DNA of 64,000 nucleotides from Alteromonas sp. MMG017 (GTDB lineage Bacteria > Pseudomonadota > Gammaproteobacteria > Enterobacterales > Alteromonadaceae): positions 434,001 through 498,000 of the forward strand of contig NZ_JAGJDY010000001.1 of NCBI RefSeq assembly GCF_018100795.1, given 5' to 3'. Made by a program: the position numbers and the translations under genes. The notes under the pieces were generated by a model. The model saw only the letters and a list, made by a program, of their open reading frames with translations, was not told the DNA's origin and searched no databases. This document shows positions 29,210-39,049 of the stretch, in pieces (the stretch's first letter is position 1; every line of letters starts with the position of its first letter).

Positions 29210-30709
29210 TTATTCCATCGTAGGAATAACAAACGCATTGTCGTTAGTATCAGAACCATCAGGCCAGCGCTGAGTGACCGTTTTCACTTTGGTCCAAAAT
29301 TTCACCCCTTCCATACCATGCTGATTAGTATCGCCAAATGACGAACGCTTCCAACCGCCGAAGGTGTGATAGGCCACAGGTACAGGAATAGGTACATTAA
29401 TACCTACCATGCCCACGTTCACCCGTTGCGCAAACTCTCTGGCGGCATGGCCATTTCGGGTGTAAATAGCCACCCCATTACCATATTGATGATCGCTTGC
29501 TAGCGATACCGCATGATTGAAGTCTGTGGCGCGAACAATTTGAAGTACAGGTCCGAAGATCTCTTCTTGGTATGAGCGCATCTCTGCCGTTACATTGTCG
29601 AACAATGTGGGCCCAATGAAATAGCCGTTGGTGTGCTCTGGTATTTGAGACGTGCGACCGTCGTAAATAAGATTCGCACCTTCCGATATGGCAAGTTCAA
29701 TATACTCTTCAATACGTGACTTATGGGTAGTCGTTACCACAGGCCCGTAGTGCGCCGACTTATCTTCTGAATGGCTTACTTTAATAGCTTTAATGGCTGG
29801 AATAAGTTTGTCGATAAGCTTTTCTGCTGTGCCCTCGCCTACAGGCACTACCACAGGTAATGCCATGCATCGCTCGCCGGCAGAACCATATGCTGCACCC
29901 ACTAAGTCTGCGACCACCTGATCTAAATCAGCATCTGGCATCACAATACCGTGGTTTTTAGCACCGCCCATGGCTTGAATACGTTTGCCAGCACGGGCTC
30001 CGCGTTCATAAACATAATTGGCAATGTCAGATGAGCCCACAAAACTGACTGCTTTTACCTCTTGATGGTCAAGCAGTGCATCAACCGCTACTTTGTCACC
30101 ATGCACCACGTTCAATACGCCTTTAGGTAACCCCGCTTGTAGCATGAGCTTGGCTAATTCAACAGGTACCGATGGATCGCGCTCTGAAGGTTTTAAAATA
30201 AAGGCATTCCCGCAGGCAATGGCTACGCCGAACATCCACATGGGAATCATTGCTGGAAAGTTAAATGGCGTGATCCCCGCCACCACACCTAAGGGCTGGC
30301 GCATGGAATACACATCAATACCCGGTCCTGCGCTATCGGTGTACTCCCCTTTTTGCGCATGAGGTATGCCGCAAGCAAACTCAATAACCTCTAGCCCTCG
30401 TTGAATATCGCCGTGCGCATCAGATAGCACTTTACCGTGCTCGCTTGATAGCAACTGGGCAAGCCTGTCTTTGTCTTGCTCGACAAGGCGTTTAAATTCA
30501 AACATAACGCGTGCACGACGCTGGGGGTTTGTGGCGGCCCATTCGCGCTGGGCTTTTTGGGCAACGTTAACAGCGTGGTTTACCGTTTCCACAGTAGCCA
30601 GCGTAACGTGGGCTTGAACCTTACCCGTGTTAGGGGCGAACACATCGGCGTGACGCTCGCCGTCAGCAGTATAATCTTTGCCTTCAATAAAGTGCGTTAT
30701 GGTTCTCAT
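29210..30709 (-). CDS. mmsA: Methylmalonate-semialdehyde dehydrogenase (CoA-acylating)
   Basis: A 499-residue CoA-dependent aldehyde dehydrogenase giving propionyl-CoA from methylmalonate semialdehyde. The catalytic Cys is in G-S-A-G-E-R-C-M-A-L, and the A-G-I-T-P-F-N-F-P-A-M-I-P-M-W motif and M-G-G-A-K-N-H segment (replacing the usual E-x-G-G-K) are diagnostic of MmsA. It is the first gene of mmsAB and divergent from a LysR gene across 127 bp. Confidence 0.96.
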   Translation of the reverse strand: MRTITHFIEGKDYTADGERHADVFAPNTGKVQAHVTLATVETVNHAVNVAQKAQREWAATNPQRRARVMFEFKRLVEQDKDRLAQLLSSEHGKVLSDAHGDIQRGLEVIEFACGIPHAQKGEYTDSAGPGIDVYSMRQPLGVVAGITPFNFPAMIPMWMFGVAIACGNAFILKPSERDPSVPVELAKLMLQAGLPKGVLNVVHGDKVAVDALLDHQEVKAVSFVGSSDIANYVYERGARAGKRIQAMGGAKNHGIVMPDADLDQVVADLVGAAYGSAGERCMALPVVVPVGEGTAEKLIDKLIPAIKAIKVSHSEDKSAHYGPVVTTTHKSRIEEYIELAISEGANLIYDGRTSQIPEHTNGYFIGPTLFDNVTAEMRSYQEEIFGPVLQIVRATDFNHAVSLASDHQYGNGVAIYTRNGHAAREFAQRVNVGMVGINVPIPVPVAYHTFGGWKRSSFGDTNQHGMEGVKFWTKVKTVTQRWPDGSDTNDNAFVIPTME

Positions 30710-30800
30710 GGCTACCTCGACAACTAAAAAATAAAAACAGAATATTTACAATTTTGAAACCTTGCGTTAAAAACCGCAAGTCAATATAGTTACAGCACGG

Positions 30801-30818
30801 TGCTGCATTTTTGCAGCA
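30801..30818. promoter_or_regulatory. Inverted repeat, candidate LysR operator
   Basis: TGCTGCA-TTTT-TGCAGCA, a perfect 7-bp dyad, lies 19 bp before the LysR start and in the shared promoter region with mmsA. LysR proteins bind T-N11-A-type dyads, which this contains. The role is inferred. Confidence 0.45.
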
Positions 30819-30836
30819 ACTCAAAAAGGTAATCGT

Positions 30837-31718
30837 GTGAATTGGGATGATTTAAGGCTGTTTCTTGGTTTAGCCAGAAATGGAAAAATTAGCATTGCTG
30901 CCAGAAACTTACAGCTTGACGCAACCACGTTGATACGTCGTGTAAAAAGGCTGGAGACCGCCCTAAATTGCAATTTGTTCGAGCTAAGTAATAAAGGCTA
31001 TTTGCTTACCGATCACGGTAAACGCTTAGTTCACTACATTGAACATGCTGAAAGACACATTTTAGAAGCGAAAAATGATTTAACCGACGAGCGTCAGGAG
31101 CTTTCCGGCACAGTAAGAGTGAGTGCTTCTGAAGGGTTTGGTTCTTGGGTATTAGCCCCTGCATTGGCTGAATTTAAACAGCGCTACCCCGCTATTTGTG
31201 TGGAATTAGTGGCAAATAGCGGCTTTTTGAATATCAATAAACGGGAAGCCGATATTGCCATTTTGCTAGAAAAGCCCACGAAAGGCCTGCTGTATACCAA
31301 AAGGCTTACCGATTACCGCTTAAATTTGTACATGCATGAAGACCTAGTAGCAGCACACGGCGCCCCTAGCTCTATCGAACAACTAAGCCCCTTCAACTTG
31401 GTCAGTTATGTGCCCGATTTAATTTATGCGCCCCAACTTAACTTCATTGAAGAATCGCTACTTTCGCCGCTTCACGCCCTTAAAAGCACCAGTATTAATG
31501 CGCAATTTCAAATGCTTCGAAATAAAGCGGGCGTGGGTATTTTGCCTCATTTTATTGCCAAGAATGCCCATGAACTACAACCGGTACTGCAAGATAAAAT
31601 AAACATTACCCGCACCTTTTGGCTAGCAACCCATCGCGATGTAAGGCACTTAGCCAGGGTAAATGTATTTTTAGATTGGTTGAACAATACCGTGCAGAAG
31701 CACGCTGATATATTCTGA
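30837..31718 (+). CDS. LysR-family transcriptional regulator
   Basis: A 293-residue regulator with the N-terminal winged helix (N-W-D-D-L-R-L-F-L-G-L, then T-T-L-I-R-R-V-K-R-L-E) and effector domain. The start is GTG at 30837 with AAAGGT 6 bp upstream. It is divergent from mmsAB and probably controls it. In Pseudomonas the corresponding regulator MmsR is of the AraC family, so the regulator type differs here. Confidence 0.9.
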   Translation: MNWDDLRLFLGLARNGKISIAARNLQLDATTLIRRVKRLETALNCNLFELSNKGYLLTDHGKRLVHYIEHAERHILEAKNDLTDERQELSGTVRVSASEGFGSWVLAPALAEFKQRYPAICVELVANSGFLNINKREADIAILLEKPTKGLLYTKRLTDYRLNLYMHEDLVAAHGAPSSIEQLSPFNLVSYVPDLIYAPQLNFIEESLLSPLHALKSTSINAQFQMLRNKAGVGILPHFIAKNAHELQPVLQDKINITRTFWLATHRDVRHLARVNVFLDWLNNTVQKHADIF

Positions 31719-31783
31719 TTTAGTTTCAGGGTTATCGCGCTAATACTCACACCAACGCTATTTAGGATGGGTCAACATAAATA

Positions 31784-31808
31784 AAAAAAGCGCCCTAAGG
31801 CGCTTTTT
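31784..31808. terminator. Bidirectional terminator
   Basis: AAAAAAGCGCC-CTAA-GGCGCTTTTT lies between the LysR gene (+) and the siderophore receptor gene (-), with A and T runs on both sides. Confidence 0.9.
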
Positions 31809-31828
31809 AGCGTTTTATTTTATACCTT

Positions 31829-33922
31829 TTAGAATGCGTAAGTCAGGCTTACTGAACCATTCACTGGTGCACCATAAAAGCCTATGGTGTGTAGGCTGGT
31901 AATGTATTTTTCGTCAAAGATATTATTGATGTTTGCACGCAAGGTAAGGTCGTTGGTTACCGCGTAAGTTGCATAGGCATTCGCTAAGAAGTAGCTGCCC
32001 TGCTCTACGTTGTAATCGGTGTTACTAATTTCAGATTGCCATCTTCCGCCTAATCCCACCGTTAGCGCTGGTACTGCTGGCAGTTCGTAGCCTAATTGGA
32101 AGGTCACTACATCACGAGGCGCCCACAGGTTTGCGTCGTTGCCTGCTTCATCTTCCACATCAATAGCGGTATACGATGCCTGAACACGTAAAGCATCAGT
32201 AATCTGACCGACGACTTCCACCTCAAACCCTTCAGACTCTACCGACACGCCTTCGTAGTAGTACTGCTGATTTTCAGGGTTAATGCCTGCAAAAGAGGCT
32301 AAGTTGTCTTGTTCAGCAGTAAAATATGCAAATGTGGTCATTAAGGTATCATCTAACCACTGGGCTTTAACACCAGCTTCAAAGTTTTTACCTTTAGTGG
32401 GTGCTAAGTATTGGCCAGATAAATCATATTGCTCTTGCGGCTGATACACATCTGAATAGCTTACATAAGTATTGATGTTTTCGGTTACCGCGTAGGTCGC
32501 GCCGACGTAAGGGCTAGCCTCACTTTCTTCGTTATCGATTGCGGTACCCGCATTGTTACCACTGCGCTCAAAATCAATCGCATTGAAGCCCGCAATAACA
32601 AACAATTCATCGGTTAGGCTTATTTTTGTAGAGCCAAAGTAGCGGGTAAGATCTTGTTCAATGTCAGAATAAAGTACCGCGTCAAACCAGTCAGGCTCTG
32701 CAATGGCATCAAATGCATACGGGAACGCTGGGGTTGCGCCATAGGCAGGCGTATTGGCATAGTCGAAACCGTACTGATACATGGTATCGCTGCTTGAGGC
32801 ATGGCTTACACCCACGTTCAATTCATGCTGGCGACCGAAAAGCTCGAAAGTACCAAAAGTACGCGCTTCTATAAGGTTTGAATCTATGTCTGAATCATAA
32901 CGACCCGGCCAGCCTGCTAAACCTAAGCCAGTGTCTTTATCGATAGTACCGTAAGCATAAAATAATTTATCTTGTTCTTCGTAGCCTCGGTAGTTATAGC
33001 TTACTTTCACTTCCCAGTCGTTATCGAAAATATAGTCAAATTCTACGAATGCGTTGGTGTTTTCAGTGTCCCACATTGCCCACTCTTGCGCGGTGGTATC
33101 ACTTACGTCCCACTCAGCTTGCGTGCCGTCTGTGTAATTGAATACTAGCCCGCCCCAATTGTTTCCATCGGTGTTAGCATCTTGGTAAGAGTAGCCCAAG
33201 GTAATAGTGGCGTTATCGGTAAGTTGCCCATCCACTACGCCATATAAAAAGGTGCGATCGTTCTCTAGGCCATCCAAGTAAGACGCTTTATCTTCTATAG
33301 CACCTACAAAACGTGCAGCCCAGCGGCCATCTTCGGTTAATAGAGTAGAGTAGTCAGCCTGCATGCGTTTAAAGTCGAACGACCCTGCGCTTACTGTCAC
33401 TTCACCACCTTCTTCGTTGGTGGGGCGCTTGCGTACATAGTTCAGAGTACCTGATGAATTACCTACCCCCGTAAGCAAACCATTAGCACCACGAATAACT
33501 TCAATTTTTTCATAGCCGTAGGCTTCAAGCGCGCCTGTTACAATGCCCCAGTCGTTAGGTAGACCCACGCCATCAATTTGGGTATTTTTAATTTCAAAAC
33601 CACGGGCGGTGTAGTTCGTTCGGTTCGTTTCCCACTCTTCTACGTTGATACCCGGTGCAAGTTTAAGTGCATCGTTAACATTGTAAGCACCAAACGACTG
33701 CATTAGCTCTTCAGAAATAAGGCTAATGGACTGAGGCGTTTCGCTTAGCTCCATTGTTAATCCGGTCGCCCCGCGACTAACACGATTTTGACGTACACCA
33801 ACAATGTGAATTTTCTCGACCTGAGACTCATCTACCGTTGTAGTGTCTGGTTGCGTTTCTTGAGCGTTAATCGAAAAAGCAAGCGCTATAGGGGTAAGCG
33901 CAAAGAGCGTGGTCAGTTTCAT
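31829..33922 (-). CDS. TonB-dependent siderophore receptor
   Basis: A 697-residue outer-membrane receptor. A signal peptide ends at S-I-N-A-Q (about residue 20), followed by a TonB-box-like V-E-K-I-H-I-V-G-V. The plug carries the siderophore-receptor hallmarks: E-T-P-Q-S-I-S-L-I, A-P-G-I-N-V-E, Y-T-A-R-G-F-E-I, and E-V-I-R-G-A-N-G-L-L. The C-terminus is A-Y-A-T-Y-A...L-T-Y-A-F. It resembles the FhuE/FpvA/FoxA group, which import ferric hydroxamates or pyoverdine-type chelates; the exact ligand is not readable. A near-consensus Fur box lies 74 bp upstream. Confidence 0.93.
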   Translation of the reverse strand: MKLTTLFALTPIALAFSINAQETQPDTTTVDESQVEKIHIVGVRQNRVSRGATGLTMELSETPQSISLISEELMQSFGAYNVNDALKLAPGINVEEWETNRTNYTARGFEIKNTQIDGVGLPNDWGIVTGALEAYGYEKIEVIRGANGLLTGVGNSSGTLNYVRKRPTNEEGGEVTVSAGSFDFKRMQADYSTLLTEDGRWAARFVGAIEDKASYLDGLENDRTFLYGVVDGQLTDNATITLGYSYQDANTDGNNWGGLVFNYTDGTQAEWDVSDTTAQEWAMWDTENTNAFVEFDYIFDNDWEVKVSYNYRGYEEQDKLFYAYGTIDKDTGLGLAGWPGRYDSDIDSNLIEARTFGTFELFGRQHELNVGVSHASSSDTMYQYGFDYANTPAYGATPAFPYAFDAIAEPDWFDAVLYSDIEQDLTRYFGSTKISLTDELFVIAGFNAIDFERSGNNAGTAIDNEESEASPYVGATYAVTENINTYVSYSDVYQPQEQYDLSGQYLAPTKGKNFEAGVKAQWLDDTLMTTFAYFTAEQDNLASFAGINPENQQYYYEGVSVESEGFEVEVVGQITDALRVQASYTAIDVEDEAGNDANLWAPRDVVTFQLGYELPAVPALTVGLGGRWQSEISNTDYNVEQGSYFLANAYATYAVTNDLTLRANINNIFDEKYITSLHTIGFYGAPVNGSVSLTYAF

Positions 33923-33995
33923 TGTGTTCTCTACAGTGATTTTGGTTTAGTTTTTAGTCGCAGGGGATTATACGTAAGTAGATAAGAATCACAAA

Positions 33996-34010
33996 TGATA
34001 ATTATTAGCA
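33996..34010 (-). promoter_or_regulatory. Fur box upstream of the siderophore receptor
   Basis: TGATAATTATTAGCA matches the 7-1-7 Fur consensus TGATAAT-N-ATTATCA at 14 of 15 positions. A further half site, TAATTATCA, follows at about 34018. The location upstream of a siderophore receptor supports iron repression. Confidence 0.8.
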
Positions 34011-34142
34011 TTTACATAATTATCACAATACGCGATCTTTAAGTAAAAATGATCGTCATTGTGATGTATTCAAAATATAAATGAGGCAATTGAGTTGGCC
34101 GAAGAAGCTAGCGCCCTCGGCCATTGCTGGATAGGGAAAATA

Positions 34143-36728
34143 CTAGTTGTCGGTAAGCCTCAACTTCACCTGCGTGATAAGATCTTGTTTCACCACGGGC
34201 TTAACAATATGCCCTTGCATACCGGCATCGATACAACGCTTTCTGTCAGCTTCCATGGCGTTAGCTGTCATAGCCAAAATAGGAATATTGTCCCAGGTAG
34301 CATTTGCGCGAATGTGCTCTGCGGCTTCTACGCCCCCCATAATAGGCATTTGCATGTCCATCAATATTAAGTGGGGTTTAAACCCACTCAGAAGAAGATC
34401 TAAACACTCTTGCCCGTTCTCGGCAAATTTAACAATAGCCCCTGCGCTTTTTAGCATTGCTCCCGCAACTTGCTGATTAATGGGGTTATCTTCTACCACC
34501 AGCACTAACCTTTTAGCCAGTAGCTTTTCATCATCTTCAACCACAGGATTTTGCGCTAATTCTTCGGTAGATTGATTACACGAGATAACCGTGTCATACA
34601 AAGTAGAAGGCGTGAATGGCTTGTATAAGAGGTCATCGAATAACACCAAGCTGTTTTTATCAAAGCTTTTTGTGTTGTGTGAAACCACAACTAAGTGGGT
34701 TATTTCTTTTTGTTCTTGCTGCCAGCTTGCCAATGCTTCTTTACTAATAACACTTAAGATGGCTTCATCAATGATAATGACCCTAGGTAAGCTATTCGAG
34801 GCTTTGTGAGACGTTAACTCTTCAACACTTTTCGCTACAAAGGACGGCCATCCAAGAACAGAACATTGACGCTGAATGCCAGTTTCTACATTCACATTTT
34901 GCGTAAGCACTATCGCCTGGTAGGACACGACATCTTGCTCACTTAAGCTTTCTGCTTGTGCTGCCGAGGCTTTTTTAAGTATAACATTAAAGTGGAATTT
35001 ACTGCCTTTACCTTGCTGGCTAACTACACCAATCTTGCCGTCCATCATTTCCACTAACTGCTTGGCTATACTTAGCCCTAGTCCTGTTCCACCAAACTTA
35101 GTGTTGGTATCGCGGCTAGCCTGAGTAAACGCCCCAAATACTTGGTTGGCTTGCTTTTCAGTCATGCCAATACCCGTATCTTGAATCTCAAAACCTAACT
35201 GAACGGTATCTTCATTTTCGCTTAGCAGTTCAACGCTTAAGTTTACTTCCCCACGAGAGGTAAACTTAATGGCGTTGCTAATTAAATTACTGATAATTTG
35301 ATTAAGCCTAACCGCATCGCCAACAACATGTTTAGGACATTTAGGATCAACATCAATCCACAGCTCAATGTGTTTACCGTAAGCGGCTCGGCCCATCATT
35401 TTACCAACCTGATTAAGCAAGCTATCTAAACGGAATGGGGCTTCAACCATATCGAGTTTGCCAGCTTCAATTTTAGAAAAATCGAGTACGTCATCAATAA
35501 TTCGGCTTAACAAAGAAAAGCTTGTGATGGCTTGCTCTATATTATCATTGATTTTTTTGTAGTTACGCTCACCTAACGTGATTTGCAGTAGGCCATATAC
35601 ACCATTCATCGGCGTACGAATTTCATGTGACATTCTGGCAAGAAAATCGGCTTTGGATTTCTCGGCATTGTTGGCTTTATTTTTTGCCTTTATGGCAAGC
35701 TCTTTTTCCAAACTCAATTGATTAAGCAGTCGTATCAATAAGTATGCCAAACCTATTAAAAACAAAGCTGCGGCAACAAAGCCGAAAGAAATAAAGTGCT
35801 TGGTTCGCTCCAAATACGCCACGGCCTCAGTGGGCTTTTCCATGACTAACCAGTAGTAAGCATCTTCAATGTCTGTGTCGTCAGTATTTCTTTTACCAAT
35901 AGGAATAATGCCGTGTTTGAATCGGCTGGTAAAATTGCCGTCTGGGGTAACATCTTCGCTGCCATTAAAGCGTTTTTCAAAACCTGGAAACTGCATACTT
36001 ACTTGGTTTTTAGGCCTGTCGAGCAGCCAGCCCCACGCTGAGTTATTCGGAGAAGTTAAGAAGAATCCATCAGGGTTTATTAGCCAGTGTGCGTTTGTGA
36101 ATTGCAGCTCTTTTAGGCGTGAAAACAATTCACGCAAATCAAAATTCAGTACAACTAACCCTAAAATTTCGCCATCAACGCGATATTTAGCAACACTTCT
36201 GATAGTTGGGCGATAAGGGAGCTCTATTATTCCCCGCTCCTTGTTTAAATCTAAGGGCGATACATAATAGTCTTTAGCTGACTCAACGGCCTCAATAAAA
36301 TAATACCGTTCAGCTTTGTTTTGTAGGTCTTTGGTATCTCGCCAAATCAGGCTTTTGGCTGATTTTTCAGCACGTAGTTGCTCATTACCATCAAGCGCAA
36401 TATAACGAATTTGCTGTAAACTTGGGTACGCATCGAAAAGTGCTGACCAATGTGCAGTAAGGTACCGCTTAGCATCGCCTTCAACGAGTGAATCCACAAT
36501 GAGGCTACTTTTACTTTCTTGAATAGCGAGTGAACGCGCATCCAATATAACGTGGTTTATTTCGCTCTGAAAATTTTGATGAAGGACGTCGAATTGTTGA
36601 CTGATAGCGTCATTACTAAACCGCTTAGTTTCTATCCACAAGATATTGGCTAATACTGCCAAGATACCTATAAATAATACGCAGAAAATAGAAATAAAGA
36701 GTGCTGATTTAGAGACTTTATTGACCAC
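34143..36728 (-). CDS. Hybrid sensor histidine kinase
   Basis: 861 residues. Membrane segments at about 9-30 and 313-335 flank a periplasmic Cache-like sensor domain. The HisKA domain has phospho-acceptor H368 (F-L-A-R-M-S-H-E-I-R-T-P), and the HATPase domain carries N-x-I-S-N-A-I-K-F-T, D-T-G-I-G-M and G-G-T-G-L-G-L-S. Residues about 600-720 look like a receiver that has lost its acidic pocket. The final receiver (about 741-857) has the phospho-acceptor D791 in L-M-D-M-Q-M-P. The start is GTG at 36728 with AAGGA 6 bp upstream. No cognate regulator gene adjoins it, so the output partner is unknown. Confidence 0.93.
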   Translation of the reverse strand: MVNKVSKSALFISIFCVLFIGILAVLANILWIETKRFSNDAISQQFDVLHQNFQSEINHVILDARSLAIQESKSSLIVDSLVEGDAKRYLTAHWSALFDAYPSLQQIRYIALDGNEQLRAEKSAKSLIWRDTKDLQNKAERYYFIEAVESAKDYYVSPLDLNKERGIIELPYRPTIRSVAKYRVDGEILGLVVLNFDLRELFSRLKELQFTNAHWLINPDGFFLTSPNNSAWGWLLDRPKNQVSMQFPGFEKRFNGSEDVTPDGNFTSRFKHGIIPIGKRNTDDTDIEDAYYWLVMEKPTEAVAYLERTKHFISFGFVAAALFLIGLAYLLIRLLNQLSLEKELAIKAKNKANNAEKSKADFLARMSHEIRTPMNGVYGLLQITLGERNYKKINDNIEQAITSFSLLSRIIDDVLDFSKIEAGKLDMVEAPFRLDSLLNQVGKMMGRAAYGKHIELWIDVDPKCPKHVVGDAVRLNQIISNLISNAIKFTSRGEVNLSVELLSENEDTVQLGFEIQDTGIGMTEKQANQVFGAFTQASRDTNTKFGGTGLGLSIAKQLVEMMDGKIGVVSQQGKGSKFHFNVILKKASAAQAESLSEQDVVSYQAIVLTQNVNVETGIQRQCSVLGWPSFVAKSVEELTSHKASNSLPRVIIIDEAILSVISKEALASWQQEQKEITHLVVVSHNTKSFDKNSLVLFDDLLYKPFTPSTLYDTVISCNQSTEELAQNPVVEDDEKLLAKRLVLVVEDNPINQQVAGAMLKSAGAIVKFAENGQECLDLLLSGFKPHLILMDMQMPIMGGVEAAEHIRANATWDNIPILAMTANAMEADRKRCIDAGMQGHIVKPVVKQDLITQVKLRLTDN

Positions 36729-36829
36729 AATGCATCCTTTCGGGTTACTGCAACGGCTATCGTATTATACGAAAGTATAACACCTAAGTCGTAACGTACC
36801 GCAAATAAGCTAGCTTTGGCTATTAATGG

Positions 36830-38869
36830 CTACTTTAATGCTGACACCAAAGTACTTAATGGCTCTAAATCTGATTCAAAATGCTTCCATTGCTGCATTC
36901 CGCTTTGATAAATAGGCTGGCGAACCTGCTCAGCACTAGCCGTTCTTACTGAGCGTTTGGTTTTATAAAAATCTAAACAACTTTCTTCAAAGGGTAGCCC
37001 GCAAAAATCAAGCAGCTTACGTACTTGTTCTTCAAAATCGGTGACTACGTCTTCATATTGCATCTTTAAAATTTTACCTGGTAGCACTGTGTTCCAGTGC
37101 GCCATAAGCTCAACATAATTATTGTAGTACTTTCCAATATCTTCAAGGTTGTAGCTAAATTCCTGTCCTTCCGCAAACAACTGCTTAAAGATACTAAACC
37201 CGCATGACATGGGGTCTCGTCGCGCATCAATAATTATCGCATTGGGTAAAATGAGGTGAATAAGCCCGATATGCCTGAAATTATTTGGCATTTTATCTAT
37301 AAAGAAGGGAGCACCTTGACGATAAACTTCGGTATCTCTAATAAATTCTTCGCCAAATTTAGAGAGCTGCTCCGCCGAAAGTTCAGCGAGAACTTGCGGG
37401 TAACGCTTAGGCTTATCAATACCGCCACGGCCATTTAATCGATGAGAAAGCGACATTATGTTAGGCAGTTCCATGGTGCCATCAACCATGGAATGGGAAG
37501 ACAATATTTGTTCTAACAAGGTAGAGCCAGCACGGGGCAGGCCCACTATGAATATTGGTGTTGCCTGGTTCGTCAGTATGCTAGGGGGGTTCGAGGGAGG
37601 TGCGTGTTGCGAAAACAGTGCTGGCGTACATACTTCTATCTGTGCCTTACACTCAGCATCTACCCGCGCAGCTTGATAGCCTAATTGCTGCTTTTTAAGC
37701 GCATTCCCTTTGGCATAATAGGAAAAGGCTTGTGAGTAATCGCCAGTATCTTCAAATGCTTTTCCTAACGCAAAGCTTAAATGAAATCTATCTTCAAATG
37801 GGGTATTGGGCGCTTGTTCACGAGCTTGCATTGTCGTGATTTCATCGGTGCTAAAGCTGTATGTTTTAAGGTTCGCTAGGCTCCAAAATGCATCGCCAAA
37901 ATTTTCTTGGCACGCACCCGCTTTTTGATAGGCGGTAACGGCATTGTCGGTGTCCCCGACCGTTTTATACGCATGCCCCAACATAATAAGTACACCTGAA
38001 TTATCTGGTAGCTGATTGAGTATTTCACGATAAATATGAATAGCTTGATTAAACTCGCCCACGGCTTGGCTTTCGTTGGCCACGGCCATTTGATAGCGCA
38101 CATCATTCGGTGACTTACTGCGTAAAAGTAGTGCTTGCTCTAAGGCTTTTTCATAGCGTTGCCTCTTATGCAGAACATTGACGTAATCTAATCGGGCTTG
38201 ATGAAACTCTGGGTCGAAGTGCAAACAGCTTTCTAGCAAAAACTCGGCGTCGTCTAACACTTTATGTTTCACACCAATAACAGCAAGTAAGCGCATCGCT
38301 TCAGTATGTTTAGGCTGTTTTTTAAGGAAAAAGCGACATATTTCTTCCGCTTTAACCACGTTGTCTTCGTTTATTAAACTACTTACACTCACCAACGCTT
38401 GTGGCATGCCAGACCAATAATCCACTTGATTTTGGGCGTGATCCGCAGACCATATTTGACCCTCTGCGCGATATAGCTCGCTTAAATTTTTCCAACTCGC
38501 AATCAGTGCAGCATTCAGTTGTACTGCTTTTTCATAGGCACTAATGGCGGCTTGGCTATTACTCAGTCGGTAGTTGTGGCCTTCTTCTTGATAGGCTCTA
38601 GCGTAATTTGGATGGTAGCTTTTAAGTGTATTTAGGGTTGCTAATGCGAGCAGGGGCTGCTGTAAGTAACGCTGACATACCGCCGTTAAATACAGCGCGT
38701 CAATATTGTCTGGGTAACGAGTGAGTAGGCTTGATGTAATGGCTAGTGCGTTTGAAAATTGCTTTTTTTGCAGCAACAATTTGGCTTCAGTGAGGCTATC
38801 ACTCATGCTACTAACATTACTAAACTGCTTAGTTTTAGCTTCAGAATTTTTGGGTTCAGAAACACCCAT
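36830..38869 (-). CDS. TPR-repeat sulfotransferase
   Basis: 679 residues. The N-terminal two-thirds (about 25-400) are tetratricopeptide repeats. The C-terminal part (about 438-679) is a PAPS-type sulfotransferase with the 5'-phosphosulfate loop F-I-V-G-L-P-R-A-G-S-T (440-450) and the 3'-phosphate motif D-A-R-R-D-P-M-S-C-G-F-S. GGAG lies 8 bp before the ATG. There is no signal peptide, so it is probably cytoplasmic. It sits 180 bp after a TonB receptor on the same strand, a pairing I have seen annotated often in marine and sphingomonad genomes. The substrate to be sulfated is unknown. Confidence 0.9.
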   Translation of the reverse strand: MGVSEPKNSEAKTKQFSNVSSMSDSLTEAKLLLQKKQFSNALAITSSLLTRYPDNIDALYLTAVCQRYLQQPLLALATLNTLKSYHPNYARAYQEEGHNYRLSNSQAAISAYEKAVQLNAALIASWKNLSELYRAEGQIWSADHAQNQVDYWSGMPQALVSVSSLINEDNVVKAEEICRFFLKKQPKHTEAMRLLAVIGVKHKVLDDAEFLLESCLHFDPEFHQARLDYVNVLHKRQRYEKALEQALLLRSKSPNDVRYQMAVANESQAVGEFNQAIHIYREILNQLPDNSGVLIMLGHAYKTVGDTDNAVTAYQKAGACQENFGDAFWSLANLKTYSFSTDEITTMQAREQAPNTPFEDRFHLSFALGKAFEDTGDYSQAFSYYAKGNALKKQQLGYQAARVDAECKAQIEVCTPALFSQHAPPSNPPSILTNQATPIFIVGLPRAGSTLLEQILSSHSMVDGTMELPNIMSLSHRLNGRGGIDKPKRYPQVLAELSAEQLSKFGEEFIRDTEVYRQGAPFFIDKMPNNFRHIGLIHLILPNAIIIDARRDPMSCGFSIFKQLFAEGQEFSYNLEDIGKYYNNYVELMAHWNTVLPGKILKMQYEDVVTDFEEQVRKLLDFCGLPFEESCLDFYKTKRSVRTASAEQVRQPIYQSGMQQWKHFESDLEPLSTLVSALK

Positions 38870-38995
38870 ATACGTTACTCCAGCTCAATCGCTTATTGCA
38901 CTAGTCTTAAATAAAGTGGCTAACTACCTATAAATATTGGTAAGTACCTATTTAGACAAACACAGATTTAGCATACATGACTTACGTTTATAAAC

Positions 38996-39020
38996 AAAAA
39001 GCGGCTATGGGTAAGCCGCT
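38996..39020 (-). terminator. Terminator of the third TonB receptor
   Basis: In the minus direction AGCGGCT-TACCCAT-AGCCGCT is followed by TTTTTG, 30 bp after the receptor stop. It separates the receptor from the TPR-sulfotransferase, though read-through is possible. Confidence 0.8.
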
Positions 39021-39049
39021 CTTTGATACGTGTTATCTAGCTACTTACA

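Noticed and set aside
28713..29273. 186-codon antisense frame opposite mmsB and the end of mmsA
   Set aside because: It is a shadow of the clear mmsB coding frame, with no own signals.
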